Source of the DNA: Flavobacterium sp. 140616W15
Lineage (GTDB): Bacteria; Bacteroidota; Bacteroidia; Flavobacteriales; Flavobacteriaceae
Direction: 5' to 3'
DNA length: 64,000 bases
Assembly: GCF_003668995.1 (NCBI RefSeq)
Contig: NZ_CP033068.1
Location: 3,472,001-3,536,000 of the forward strand
Under the pieces are notes generated by a model, which was not told the origin of the DNA, made no database searches, and saw nothing but the letters and a program-made list of their open reading frames with translations. Numbering within the stretch: position 1 is the first letter of the stretch; every line of letters starts with the position of its first letter. Positions 53,963 to 62,873 of this stretch are shown piece after piece. Both the position numbers and the translations under genes were made by a program.

Positions 53963-54790
53963 CTAAAAAATCCAAGACTTATAATCTGTATTTTTCTCTA
54001 AAGCATCCTCAATTTTATCATCTAAATGAGGAAAGAAATCTATGCCTGTTAATTTTTCGATGCTATCTACCGAAACAACAAATTCATACAAAGGTCTTTC
54101 ACTTTTTTCATTTGGAACCAAAAAAGCAATCATTTTGTATTTTCCATTAGTCTCATCTAATAGTACTTTATAAAAATATTTAGGCACTAGCACTTTTTCT
54201 TTTCCTATAGTAACATTGGTGTCTGCAAGTACTCCACCAGTTACAACATAAATACCATCATACTTTACAGCCCAATAGCGTACTTTCTGCTCTAGTCTGT
54301 TCCATATTCCATCATTAAATTCATGTACCTGAGGTGAAATATTCGAAGTCAAAAAAGTATCTTCATATGCCTTTTTATCAAACTCCATATCTCCAGCCGG
54401 GCAAAGATGTCCTTTATCATAACCCGATTGCTTGTAATTTCGCCAATCTGCAGAACCAGTGGTTACTTTTGGATCTTCATTAAAATAAGGTCTTTTAAAA
54501 TCATTGTTCTTAATGTAGCTTTTCTTTAACTCGTATGCAACCCATTCTGCCTGTTCAAACTTTTCATTATAAGAAAGCGTGTAATAATCATGTTTTACAA
54601 TTTGATTAGTTGTAGATGCAGGCAAATAGTCAAACTCAACATTATCGTCTTTATATAAAGCTGTTTCCCCCTTTAAACTGTCGTTTTTATCAGAATTAGA
54701 ACTTTTACTAACATCTCCAAAATCCTTTTTACAAGAAAAGAGAAACATAACAATAAAAACAACCAATAATTTTCTCTTTATAATCATCAT
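53963..54790 (-). CDS. DNA/RNA non-specific endonuclease, lipoprotein
   Basis: 275 residues with a lipoprotein signal (KLLVVFIVMFLFSC-K). The catalytic motif KGHLCPAGDM (the DRGH-like site with the general-base His) and a downstream Asn (in SNISPQ) match Serratia-type NUC1 nucleases; the metal-binding Asn and aromatic pattern NDGIWNRLEQKVR are also seen. It would be anchored at the envelope facing outward, degrading extracellular nucleic acid. Start at 54790 or 54787 (adjacent Met codons). Confidence 0.9.
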   Translation of the reverse strand: MMIIKRKLLVVFIVMFLFSCKKDFGDVSKSSNSDKNDSLKGETALYKDDNVEFDYLPASTTNQIVKHDYYTLSYNEKFEQAEWVAYELKKSYIKNNDFKRPYFNEDPKVTTGSADWRNYKQSGYDKGHLCPAGDMEFDKKAYEDTFLTSNISPQVHEFNDGIWNRLEQKVRYWAVKYDGIYVVTGGVLADTNVTIGKEKVLVPKYFYKVLLDETNGKYKMIAFLVPNEKSERPLYEFVVSVDSIEKLTGIDFFPHLDDKIEDALEKNTDYKSWIF

Positions 54791-54881
54791 AAAATCATTA
54801 TTTTAAATCTTAAATATTCTTGAATTTTAATCTACTTCCTTAAAACACAAATTCAAAGTTAACTAAAAAGATTTCAATAAA

Positions 54882-54919
54882 AAATGCTCCAAGAATCATG
54901 ATGATTCTTGGAGCATTTA
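54882..54919. terminator. Terminator after the tail-specific protease
   Basis: AAATGCTCCAAGAATCA/TGATTCTTGGAGCATTT, 17 bp perfect with a 4-nt loop; U-run on the minus-strand RNA. Confidence 0.88.
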
Positions 54920-54950
54920 TACTATTTAAAAGCTTACTACTTTTTACCTC

Positions 54951-57143
54951 TTATAATTTAGAAGCTAGTTTATCTTTTTTTGATCTAGCAGGAACTGAAC
55001 TTTGTCTAGTCACTGATTGTGACTGCAAATCGTCCAAAACATTTATTGCTTCTTCAACATAAATATCTTTTGCTAAAGCTTGATGCCAGCTTTCTCTTTT
55101 TTCTTTTAAAGTAGGATCTTTTGCCATCTCTGCAATTTCGTATGGCAAAGAAGTAAACTGTAAACTGTTTTTATAATCAGTAATTGGTTTATACTTTTTA
55201 GCCTCAGCTTCCACTTCAGTTTGAGCTTTTTTGAAATCAGCAATATTCAAACTATAACTATTCTCTTTGCTCTTAGTATCAATCCATTTTGCATTTTCTT
55301 CTATTAATTTAAACTGCGGATTAAGAGCAATACGGGCTTTACTATTAGCAATAGCCTGATTGAAGTTTGAATTATTGTTCCAAGTACTATATTCTGTTGG
55401 ATCTATTTTATCCCATGGCATTGCGTTATCAATATCTCGCTCCCCCATTTTTAAATAAGCATAACGATCTGGCGCAACAATATCACTACGTACACCTTCT
55501 AATTGTGTAGAACCTCCATTAATTCTATAAAACTTTTGAGTTGTAATTTTAAGAGCACCTAAATCTCCAAAATCACTACTACGAACAAACTGATTTAGAT
55601 CAATAACATTTTGAACCGTTCCTTTTCCATAAGTTTGTTTACTACCTATAATAACACCTCTTTTATAGTCTTGAATCGCAGCTGCAAGAATTTCTGAAGC
55701 CGAAGCTGAGAAACCATTTACCATGATTACTAATGGCCCATCCCATTCAATTTTTTTATCACGATCATAAAGAACTTCTTTTTTTCTTCCTGCTGATTTA
55801 ATCTGTACAATAGGTCCTTGTTCGATAAACAAACCTGCAATATCAACAACAGTAGATAAAGAACCACCTCCATCATCACGAACATCTAGAATAATACCGT
55901 TTACATTCTCTTTTTTAAGTCTTTCAACTTCAAGAGCAATGTCTTTTCCTGCATCTCTACCGTCTTTATTTTCAAAATCGATATAAAATTTAGGCAAATA
56001 AATCACACCATATTTCAATCCATTTTTATCAACAATACTAGACTTTGCATAAGTTTCTTCTATTTCTACAATATCTCTAATTATAGAAATTACTTTAATC
56101 GTTCCGTCTACTTTTTTAACTGTAAGACGAACTTCTGTCCCTTTATGTCCTTTTATTTTCTTAACTACATCATCAAGACGCATACCAACAACGTCTACAG
56201 GTTCATCGGCTCCTTGTCCTACTTTAATAATTAAATCTCCTGCCTCTAATTCTTTACCTCTCCAAGCTGGACCACCTGAAATAAGTTCCGAGATTTCAGT
56301 AAAGTCATTTTTCTTTTGCAGTTTAGCACCAATACCTTCAAGCTTTCCACTAATATTAACATCAAAACGTTCTTTCTCTTCTGGTGCAAAATAGCTTGTA
56401 TGCGGATCAAAACGGGCCATGATTGAGTTTACATAAACTGAAAACCAATCACTTCTCTCTAAATCTTTGATAAATCCAAAGTACTCATCTAATGATTTTA
56501 ATGAATTTTCTCTAGTTTCTTTTTCTAAAATTTCGAATGATTTTTCTTTATATGCAGGATCTTTAACTTTCTTTTCTGCTTCGATATTCTCTTTAGTAAC
56601 TAAAGAAGACAATGTAGATAACTTAATTTGCTTTCTCCATTTTTCAACCAGTTCAGCAGGAGTCTTTGCATAAGGCGAATTCTCGTAATCTGTACTGAAA
56701 GTTTCATCTACTTTATAGTTAAACGGATTTGCTAAAATGAGTTTATATCTCTTTTTACCTTCTTCCATTCTTTTCATCAAACGTGCATAAGTAAGATTAA
56801 AGAAAGTTAAATCTTTATTTACAAATTGATCGTCTAATTGCAATTCATATTTTGAAAATTCATCAATATCTGATTGCAAGAAAAATCTTTTAGATGGATC
56901 TAATGCTTCTATATAATCTTTAAACACTCCTTTTGAGAATTCATCATTAATTGGAGGAGGACTATAATGCCCTTTTTCGATTACAAAAGCAAGTAATTCC
57001 AAAAGCATCTTATCTTTATTCGGGTCTGGGTCAATTCCTCTATCGCTATTAATTTTAAATGCAAACAGAGTAGCAGATAAACAAATAACGGCTAGGATAA
57101 TTTTATAATTTCGTTTCATAAATTTAATAATAGCATTCATCAA
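54951..57143 (-). CDS. prc: C-terminal (tail-specific) processing protease Prc
   Basis: 730-residue periplasmic S41 protease. A signal/anchor (NYKIILAVICLSATLFAF) is followed by a long N-terminal domain, a PDZ domain (about 240-330, KLEGIGAKLQKKNDFTEI...LEAGDLIIKVG) and the protease domain. The catalytic serine lies in VNGFSASASEIL and the lysine in IIGSKQTYGKGTVQ. A C-terminal DUF3340-type region ends the protein. An alternative start is Met9 (57119). It is monocistronic, divergent from surE. Confidence 0.93.
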   Translation of the reverse strand: MMNAIIKFMKRNYKIILAVICLSATLFAFKINSDRGIDPDPNKDKMLLELLAFVIEKGHYSPPPINDEFSKGVFKDYIEALDPSKRFFLQSDIDEFSKYELQLDDQFVNKDLTFFNLTYARLMKRMEEGKKRYKLILANPFNYKVDETFSTDYENSPYAKTPAELVEKWRKQIKLSTLSSLVTKENIEAEKKVKDPAYKEKSFEILEKETRENSLKSLDEYFGFIKDLERSDWFSVYVNSIMARFDPHTSYFAPEEKERFDVNISGKLEGIGAKLQKKNDFTEISELISGGPAWRGKELEAGDLIIKVGQGADEPVDVVGMRLDDVVKKIKGHKGTEVRLTVKKVDGTIKVISIIRDIVEIEETYAKSSIVDKNGLKYGVIYLPKFYIDFENKDGRDAGKDIALEVERLKKENVNGIILDVRDDGGGSLSTVVDIAGLFIEQGPIVQIKSAGRKKEVLYDRDKKIEWDGPLVIMVNGFSASASEILAAAIQDYKRGVIIGSKQTYGKGTVQNVIDLNQFVRSSDFGDLGALKITTQKFYRINGGSTQLEGVRSDIVAPDRYAYLKMGERDIDNAMPWDKIDPTEYSTWNNNSNFNQAIANSKARIALNPQFKLIEENAKWIDTKSKENSYSLNIADFKKAQTEVEAEAKKYKPITDYKNSLQFTSLPYEIAEMAKDPTLKEKRESWHQALAKDIYVEEAINVLDDLQSQSVTRQSSVPARSKKDKLASKL

Positions 57144-57260
57144 TTTTTTAATCTAATTTACGGTAAAAACTATGCCAACAAAATATGGGCCGCATAATTT
57201 TTTGTTAAAGATATAAATATACTTTTTCATTCAATTAATTAAAAGTGTCAACTTAGCAAA

Positions 57261-57301
57261 TTTAAGAAATTTTGTTACTATTTTAAGAAATTCAGTTACT
57301 A
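57261..57301. repeat. Tandem direct repeat in the surE promoter region
   Basis: TTTAAGAAATTTTGTTACTA (57261-57280) and TTTAAGAAATTCAGTTACTA (57282-57301) differ at two positions. The second copy runs into TACATTTG (57300-57307), a full -7 promoter match. Confidence 0.6.
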
Positions 57302-57352
57302 CATTTGCTAATAAAAACCCTACACTCCTATTTTTTCACTATATTTTAAAAA

Positions 57353-58132
57353 ATGAATTCAAAAAAACCTTTGATCTTAGTAACCAATGATGATGGTGTT
57401 TCGGCTCCTGGAATTAGAGCTTTAATTAGTGTAATGTCTGAAATTGGCGAAGTTGTTGTAGTAGCACCAGACAAACCTCAGAGCGCAATGGGACATGCCA
57501 TTACCATAAACAGCACTTTATATCTTAACAAATTGTCTAAAGATGGAGATCCGATAACTGAATACAGTTGCTCTGGAACTCCTGTAGATTGTGTAAAACT
57601 TGCTGTAAATGAGATCTTAAAACGTAAACCGGACTTATGTGTTTCGGGAGTAAACCATGGATCTAACTCCTCTATAAACGTCATTTACTCTGGAACGATG
57701 AGTGCTGCAGTCGAAGCTGGTATTGAAGGAATTCCTGCAATAGGTTTCTCGCTATTAGATTATGATTGGAATGCAGATTTTGAAAGTATTAAATCTTTCA
57801 TCAGAAAAATCACTCTTGAAACTCTAGAGAACAAACTACCAGAAGGAGTAGTTTTAAATGTAAACTTCCCAAAATTAAAGGAAAGTGAAATTAAGGGGAT
57901 TAAAATTTGTCGTCAAGCGAAAGCACAATGGGTTGAGAAATTTGATAAAAGAAAAACTCCTTCTGGAAAAGATTACTATTGGCTTTCGGGCGAATTTGTA
58001 AACCAAGATAAAGGAGAAGACACTGACGAATGGGCACTTGAAAACGGATATGTATCTGTAGTTCCCGTACAATTTGACCTAACAGCACACCACACAATGC
58101 AACAAATTAATAACTGGAAGTGGAATGAATAA
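57353..58132 (+). CDS. surE: 5'/3'-nucleotidase SurE
   Basis: 259-residue survival protein, a metal-dependent nucleotidase. Signature motifs: ILVTNDDGVSAPGI (metal-binding Asp-Asp), VVAPDKPQSAMGHAIT, GTPVDCVKLAV, SGVNHGSNSSINVIYSGTMSAAVEAG. The length is normal. It overlaps the next small gene by 8 bp and heads a run with lpxB. Confidence 0.95.
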   Translation: MNSKKPLILVTNDDGVSAPGIRALISVMSEIGEVVVVAPDKPQSAMGHAITINSTLYLNKLSKDGDPITEYSCSGTPVDCVKLAVNEILKRKPDLCVSGVNHGSNSSINVIYSGTMSAAVEAGIEGIPAIGFSLLDYDWNADFESIKSFIRKITLETLENKLPEGVVLNVNFPKLKESEIKGIKICRQAKAQWVEKFDKRKTPSGKDYYWLSGEFVNQDKGEDTDEWALENGYVSVVPVQFDLTAHHTMQQINNWKWNE

Positions 58133-58418
58133 TTCAAAAAACAAAAAAGATTTACTTATAGGTTTTGTAATTGGATTGATGGCTTCAATATTTGGAAGCT
58201 TTCTCTTCGTTATTTTATTGACAGATTTTGACATATCTAATGGAATGCAAAGCATCAAAATAATAAAGGATTATGGATATCTAGGAAAAATAATAACTCT
58301 TGGAGCTATTTTAGCCTTGGTTGCTTTTGGTGTATTTTTAAAACAAAATAAAGAATTTAGAGCAAGAGGTGTTGTCTTGGCAGTTATAACTTTGGCACTA
58401 CTCACTTTATTTATTTAA
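58125..58418 (+). CDS. Small membrane protein between surE and lpxB
   Basis: 97 residues with three hydrophobic segments (LLIGFVIGLMASIFGSFLFVILL, IITLGAILALVAFGVFL, GVVLAVITLALLTLFI). No domain recognised; it overlaps surE by 8 bp, so it is translated in coupling with it. The same three-gene order (surE, small membrane protein, lpxB) suggests a conserved operon. Confidence 0.7.
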   Translation: MNNSKNKKDLLIGFVIGLMASIFGSFLFVILLTDFDISNGMQSIKIIKDYGYLGKIITLGAILALVAFGVFLKQNKEFRARGVVLAVITLALLTLFI

Positions 58419-58497
58419 TTTATCTTTGCAATTGAAACAAAGTTGTTGACTTGATTTAGCAACAGCCCAAATAACTTCCATTCTCAAAAACAAAAAC

Positions 58498-59610
58498 ATG
58501 AAATACTACATTATTGCTGGAGAAGCCTCAGGCGATTTACATGGTTCAAATTTGATGAAAGCTTTATATAAAGAAGATCCTAATGCCGAAATTCGCTTTT
58601 GGGGAGGAGATCTAATGCAAAAAACTGGTGGAACACTAGTAAAACATTATCGTGAGCTTGCCTTCATGGGATTTATAGAAGTAATATTTAATTTAAAGAC
58701 TATCCTCAGCAATATCTCTTTTTGCAAAAAAGACATCTCTCAATTTAAGCCAGATGTGTTAATCTTCATCGATTATCCTGGTTTTAATATGCGTATTGCA
58801 AAATGGGCAAAAACATTAAACTATAAAACTCATTATTATATTTCGCCACAAATCTGGGCTTGGAAAGAAAGCCGTATTACCGATATTAAACATGATATCG
58901 ATAAGATGTTTGTGATTTTACCTTTCGAAAAAAGTTTCTATGAAGACAAACATCACTTTCCTGTAGAGTTTGTTGGCCATCCATTAATCGATGCCATTCA
59001 TAACCAACCCCCATTTGATGAAGCTACATTTAGAAAAGAAAATAACTTAAGCGAAAAGCCTATTATTGCAATTTTACCTGGAAGTCGTAAACAAGAAATT
59101 ACAAAAATGCTATCGGTAATGCTTAGCGTAGTTAATGATTTTAAAGAGTATCAATTTGTAATTGCTGGTGCTCCTAGTCAGGATTATTCTTTCTATCAAC
59201 ATTTTGTAACCAATGATAACATAAAGTTTGTATCAAACAAAACCTATGCTCTATTGCAATCTTCAACCGCAGCTTTAGTTACTTCGGGAACAGCAACATT
59301 AGAAACTGCTCTTTTTAAAGTACCTGAAGTGGTTTGCTACAAAGGAAGTTGGGCATCTTACCAAATAGCAAAACGTATTATTACTCTTAAATATATTTCG
59401 TTGGTAAATTTAATCATGGATAAAGAAGTAGTCACCGAACTTATTCAAGATGATTGCTCTCCAAAACGAATTAAAGAGGAATTAACTAAGTTATTAGAAC
59501 CTAATTATCGTAAAGCACTTTTACACAACTATGATTTATTAGAAGAAAAACTTGGCGGAATTGGTGCAAGCGAAAAGACAGCAAAATTAATTGTAGCCGA
59601 TTTGAAATAA
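58498..59610 (+). CDS. lpxB: Lipid-A-disaccharide synthase
   Basis: 370-residue GT19 glycosyltransferase joining UDP-diacylglucosamine and lipid X at the inner membrane. Motifs: IIAGEASGDLHGSNLMKAL (5-ish), FRFWGG-type IRFWGGDLMQKTGG, IDYPGFNMRIAKWAK, YYISPQIWAWKESRI, LPGSRKQEI and TSGTATLETALF. Usual length. It confirms a lipid-A-containing Gram-negative envelope. Confidence 0.96.
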   Translation: MKYYIIAGEASGDLHGSNLMKALYKEDPNAEIRFWGGDLMQKTGGTLVKHYRELAFMGFIEVIFNLKTILSNISFCKKDISQFKPDVLIFIDYPGFNMRIAKWAKTLNYKTHYYISPQIWAWKESRITDIKHDIDKMFVILPFEKSFYEDKHHFPVEFVGHPLIDAIHNQPPFDEATFRKENNLSEKPIIAILPGSRKQEITKMLSVMLSVVNDFKEYQFVIAGAPSQDYSFYQHFVTNDNIKFVSNKTYALLQSSTAALVTSGTATLETALFKVPEVVCYKGSWASYQIAKRIITLKYISLVNLIMDKEVVTELIQDDCSPKRIKEELTKLLEPNYRKALLHNYDLLEEKLGGIGASEKTAKLIVADLK

Positions 59611-59637
59611 CAATTCGTTGACTTAAAAAATACTGCC

Positions 59638-60120
59638 TTGAAAAAATTATTATCCATACTAGCTTTATTACTATTATTTGCATCATGTAAATCGACATCG
59701 TCTGTCACAACAACTAAAAAAGAAGACAATTCTAAAGCAATCGTAAAAGATTTGATTTATACCGCTTCTGAAAATATTGGTGTGAGTTATAAAGCTGGCG
59801 GAACTACAAATAAAGGCTACGACTGTTCGGGATTGGTATTTACTACATTCAATTCTGAAAACATTAAATTACCAAGAACCTCATTGGAACAATCAAAAAT
59901 TGGGGAAGTTATCAATCGAAATAAAGCCAAAAAAGGCGATTTAATTTTTTTTAGAACCAACAGAAGTTCCCAAATAAACCATGTTGGATTAATTGTAGAA
60001 ATTAGCAGTGATGAAATTAAATTCATACATTCCTCCACCTCAAAAGGCGTGATTATCTCTTCTACTAAAGAACCATATTATCGTGATTCCTATGCTCAAG
60101 TTAATCGCATACTTGAGTAA
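59638..60120 (+). CDS. NlpC/P60 (C40) peptidase lipoprotein, TTG start
   Basis: 160 residues, starting at a TTG (59638); no in-frame ATG precedes the domain. Lipoprotein signal KLLSILALLLLFASC-K. The catalytic triad is seen as Cys in YDCSGLV, His in INHVGLI and a third polar residue in KFIHSS. It would hydrolyse peptidoglycan stem peptides at the envelope. It follows lpxB after 27 bp and is probably the last gene of that transcript. Confidence 0.9.
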   Translation: MKKLLSILALLLLFASCKSTSSVTTTKKEDNSKAIVKDLIYTASENIGVSYKAGGTTNKGYDCSGLVFTTFNSENIKLPRTSLEQSKIGEVINRNKAKKGDLIFFRTNRSSQINHVGLIVEISSDEIKFIHSSTSKGVIISSTKEPYYRDSYAQVNRILE

Positions 60121-60804
60121 ATTAGCGCCAATCAACTTTAATGATTCCAATATTAACAAATCATAACTTATTCATTATACTCTTGCTAAAGGACCATATA
60201 GTTACTAGAGTATTTCCTTCTTCTCAATACTATTAAGGATGCATCATTGATAAAAATGCATCCCAAATACTCTTATTCTATCCAGTAATTATCCTTCTCA
60301 TAATTCGCATTTATTGATTCTCAAAAACACATTTTCTTTGTTATACTAGAACGAAAATATTATTTAGCTGTTTATATTTCCATCACTTTATCGTTATACA
60401 CTGTTAAGTTTTATGGTGTCATTTAGGCAATAAATTAATGTTGTAGTATAAACACATAACACAGCATCAGACCAAACAACTTCTAAATTTGTAAGACGGG
60501 AGATTCACGATCCTTTTTACTACATATAAAAATAGTTCTTTAGTGACTATAATAAAAAAACGAAGCACACTACTATTTTATTTAGCTGAATAACAAGTCC
60601 ATCATTTACAAATACTAAAAAATATGTTGTTCTATGATATTATATATTCGTTTTATTTATTAGTTTAGCAAATAAAAAAAGGCAGTATTAGTTGGTTAAA
60701 ATTTAGATTAAATTATTCTACATTACCAATCTTCTTCTCTTTTTTTAAACATAAAATCCAATATTTAAAAATTAATAAATTAACTAACTAACCCACTTAA
60801 TTAA
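60121..60804. other. 684-bp intergenic region with nested hairpin
   Basis: No convincing ORF. A two-tier hairpin lies at 60207-60273: AGAGTATTT/AAATACTCT outside and GGATGCAT/ATGCATCC (60237-60244, 60256-60263) inside. It may end the lpxB transcript, although a T-run is missing. TAAATTTG at 60484-60491 matches the -7 consensus and is a possible distant promoter for the next three genes. Confidence 0.5.
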
Positions 60805-61257
60805 ATGTCGAAAATTATTTTATCCCTGATCTTTACATTTTGCGTAATAAATAATACTACTGCAAAAGCAAAAATCCCTGTTTGTTTGCCTTGTGAAACA
60901 ATACAAACTATTCAAGAATTACCTACCGATTCTGAAATTCAAAAAATAGTAGGTCAAAAAGTAAATCTATCTTATTTTAATAATGAATATGGAGCAATTT
61001 GGATACCTGTCTGGAATGCTGATAGCAAATATGTTCTTAGCGACATCTCAAACAATACTTACATAGAAATTGACGATCAATTAGCCAAAATATTAAAAGA
61101 GAAACATAATTTTGATATACAAACTGCAGAAAGTCCTTTGTCTTTCTGGAATAAAATAGGAGGGAAATTGGTCTTGTTAGTTATAATCTCATTATTAATT
61201 TGGGCATATATCCCTTCAAAAAATAAAACAAAAGAAGTAAAACCAACGAACATTTAA
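60805..61257 (+). CDS. Exported hypothetical protein with C-terminal anchor
   Basis: 150 residues: signal peptide (KIILSLIFTFCVINNTTAKA), a short extracytoplasmic domain with CLPCE near its start, and a C-terminal membrane segment (LVLLVIISLLIWAYI) followed by a lysine-rich tail. No family recognised. It is the first of three closely spaced genes (13 and 4 bp apart) that seem to form one operon. Confidence 0.65.
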   Translation: MSKIILSLIFTFCVINNTTAKAKIPVCLPCETIQTIQELPTDSEIQKIVGQKVNLSYFNNEYGAIWIPVWNADSKYVLSDISNNTYIEIDDQLAKILKEKHNFDIQTAESPLSFWNKIGGKLVLLVIISLLIWAYIPSKNKTKEVKPTNI

Positions 61258-61270
61258 ATTAACCAACTTT

Positions 61271-61969
61271 ATGAATATATTATATTTAATTCCTGTAGTT
61301 TTAGTAATTGCAGGGATCTGTTTTATGATTTACATGAATAAAAAACATAAGGCAGTAAAAACAGAAATTGACTTAGATACTGAAAGAAATAAATACGATA
61401 TTTACAATCAAGAACTATTAGCTCAAGATTTCTCTCAATTAAAGCAATGGATGAAAGGAAAATCTATAGATGCTTTTACCTCTGCATCAGTACCTCAATC
61501 CACATCTAATAAACTTCAAGAAATTGCAAGTGATGGTATAAAAAACATTGCTTTATCGGCAATAGGCGTAAAACTAAAAACAATAGAAACTGATTGCTTT
61601 TGGGTATTGAGCGGAAACGATTTGCATTTTTTTAGTACTGATGCCATTGGAGAATTAGACGAACATATTGTATTTGATAATTTTCGCATTGAGGAAGCGC
61701 AATTAAAATACGGAGGAATATTAAAATCGCAAATTGCTATTTATTCAAAATCTTCAGAAGAATATCTCCCAAAAACTCATATTATTACATTTAATATAGA
61801 CGGTAATCCTTTGTCACTTGAAATTCACGATAGATTAAATTATACACCAGATCCAACCGATCTTTTGAATGTCAAAAAACAATTTTCAACTAGAGCTAAA
61901 TACCAAGTTGTAGGTGAAAAATTCATTCCAGTTTTACAAAGTAAGTTCCCCAATTTAAAGGTAGCTTAA
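61271..61969 (+). CDS. Hypothetical protein with N-terminal membrane anchor
   Basis: 232 residues; residues 1-20 are hydrophobic (NILYLIPVVLVIAGICFMIYM) and the rest is soluble and mostly beta-strand-like. No known domain is recognised. Probably anchored with the bulk in the cytoplasm (positive residues KKHK follow the anchor). The middle gene of the three-gene cassette. Confidence 0.65.
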   Translation: MNILYLIPVVLVIAGICFMIYMNKKHKAVKTEIDLDTERNKYDIYNQELLAQDFSQLKQWMKGKSIDAFTSASVPQSTSNKLQEIASDGIKNIALSAIGVKLKTIETDCFWVLSGNDLHFFSTDAIGELDEHIVFDNFRIEEAQLKYGGILKSQIAIYSKSSEEYLPKTHIITFNIDGNPLSLEIHDRLNYTPDPTDLLNVKKQFSTRAKYQVVGEKFIPVLQSKFPNLKVA

Positions 61970-61973
61970 CTAT

Positions 61974-62687
61974 ATGGGATTTTTCTCAAAAATATTAAAC
62001 ACGTTTAAAAGCATCCGATTAAATGACAAAAACCCAGTAAATGGTCAGGAATTAGATTTTTTACTCGTTGGTTCAATGTACGCAGAACAACAATCGGCCT
62101 ACTTAAATTCATATGAAACAGGTTTAAATAAATCTGATATAACAGAATTAGTAGCAACTTATTGGGGAATTTACAATCAAAACGATGCTGTAGAAGCCCT
62201 ACAAAACTTACACTATAAAAATCAAGATGACAACATCAATATCGTGTACAAAGCTGTTGAGGACAAACAAAATTATGTAGAAATATTAAAATCAGGTTTG
62301 CCTAATGACAAAGCTACTTTTCATTATTACTTAGATTTGTATCGAAAAATGAACAATGTAATACCAGAACTTATAGAACAAAAAATTATTACTGATTTTT
62401 CTCAACTAAAGAAAACTAAAGACAGTGCTTGGAACTATGGAAGAGGTGTTTTTTTATCTCGTTGTTGTTATGAACTAGGTTATCTTTCAGAAAAAGAACT
62501 TAAAGAATACATTGCTAAATCATATGCAGGTATAAAAAGCTATTGCAGTACTTGGCAAGAGTACACCAATAGTTATATTTTTGGAAGAGCAATTTGGGCC
62601 GGGAGTAATAACAGCGGAATGATTCAAATTGCAGATGATTTACTTAACAATGAAAAAAGTCCATTAAAAAATAAAAAGTACTTATAA
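61974..62687 (+). CDS. DUF1266 domain-containing protein
   Basis: 237 residues without signal peptide. The C-terminal half (about 150-237) has the DUF1266 pattern: SAWNYGRGVFLSRCCYELGYLSEKE and YTNSYIFGRAIWAG, where an arginine-containing helix and the SY-GR-W motif are conserved. DUF1266 proteins occur in enterobacteria and others, often with unknown or contact-dependent-system-like neighbours, but no toxin partner is evident here. It starts 4 bp after the previous stop. Confidence 0.75.
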   Translation: MGFFSKILNTFKSIRLNDKNPVNGQELDFLLVGSMYAEQQSAYLNSYETGLNKSDITELVATYWGIYNQNDAVEALQNLHYKNQDDNINIVYKAVEDKQNYVEILKSGLPNDKATFHYYLDLYRKMNNVIPELIEQKIITDFSQLKKTKDSAWNYGRGVFLSRCCYELGYLSEKELKEYIAKSYAGIKSYCSTWQEYTNSYIFGRAIWAGSNNSGMIQIADDLLNNEKSPLKNKKYL

Positions 62688-62795
62688 AATCATCTAAAGT
62701 TTTAATATGGAATTAAATGTAAAAAATTAAATTCATACAAAATTTAAAATCAATAAATAATACAACAGTTGCATTCTACTGCTATTTTAAATAAG

Positions 62796-62828
62796 GGCCT
62801 GACTAGTTTTTACTAGTCAGGCCTTTTT
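62796..62828 (+). terminator. Terminator after the three-gene cassette
   Basis: GGCCTGACTAG/CTAGTCAGGCC with a 6-nt loop and T-run, about 110 bp after the last stop. Confidence 0.88.
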
Positions 62829-62861
62829 ACTAAATAAGAGTTATTTCTTACAAAATAATCG

Positions 62862-62869
62862 TATTTTTG
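62862..62869 (+). promoter_or_regulatory. -7 element of comEC promoter
   Basis: TATTTTTG, full TAnnTTTG match, ending only 4 nt before the ATG at 62874. The message would have almost no leader. Confidence 0.5.
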
Positions 62870-62873
62870 CTAT

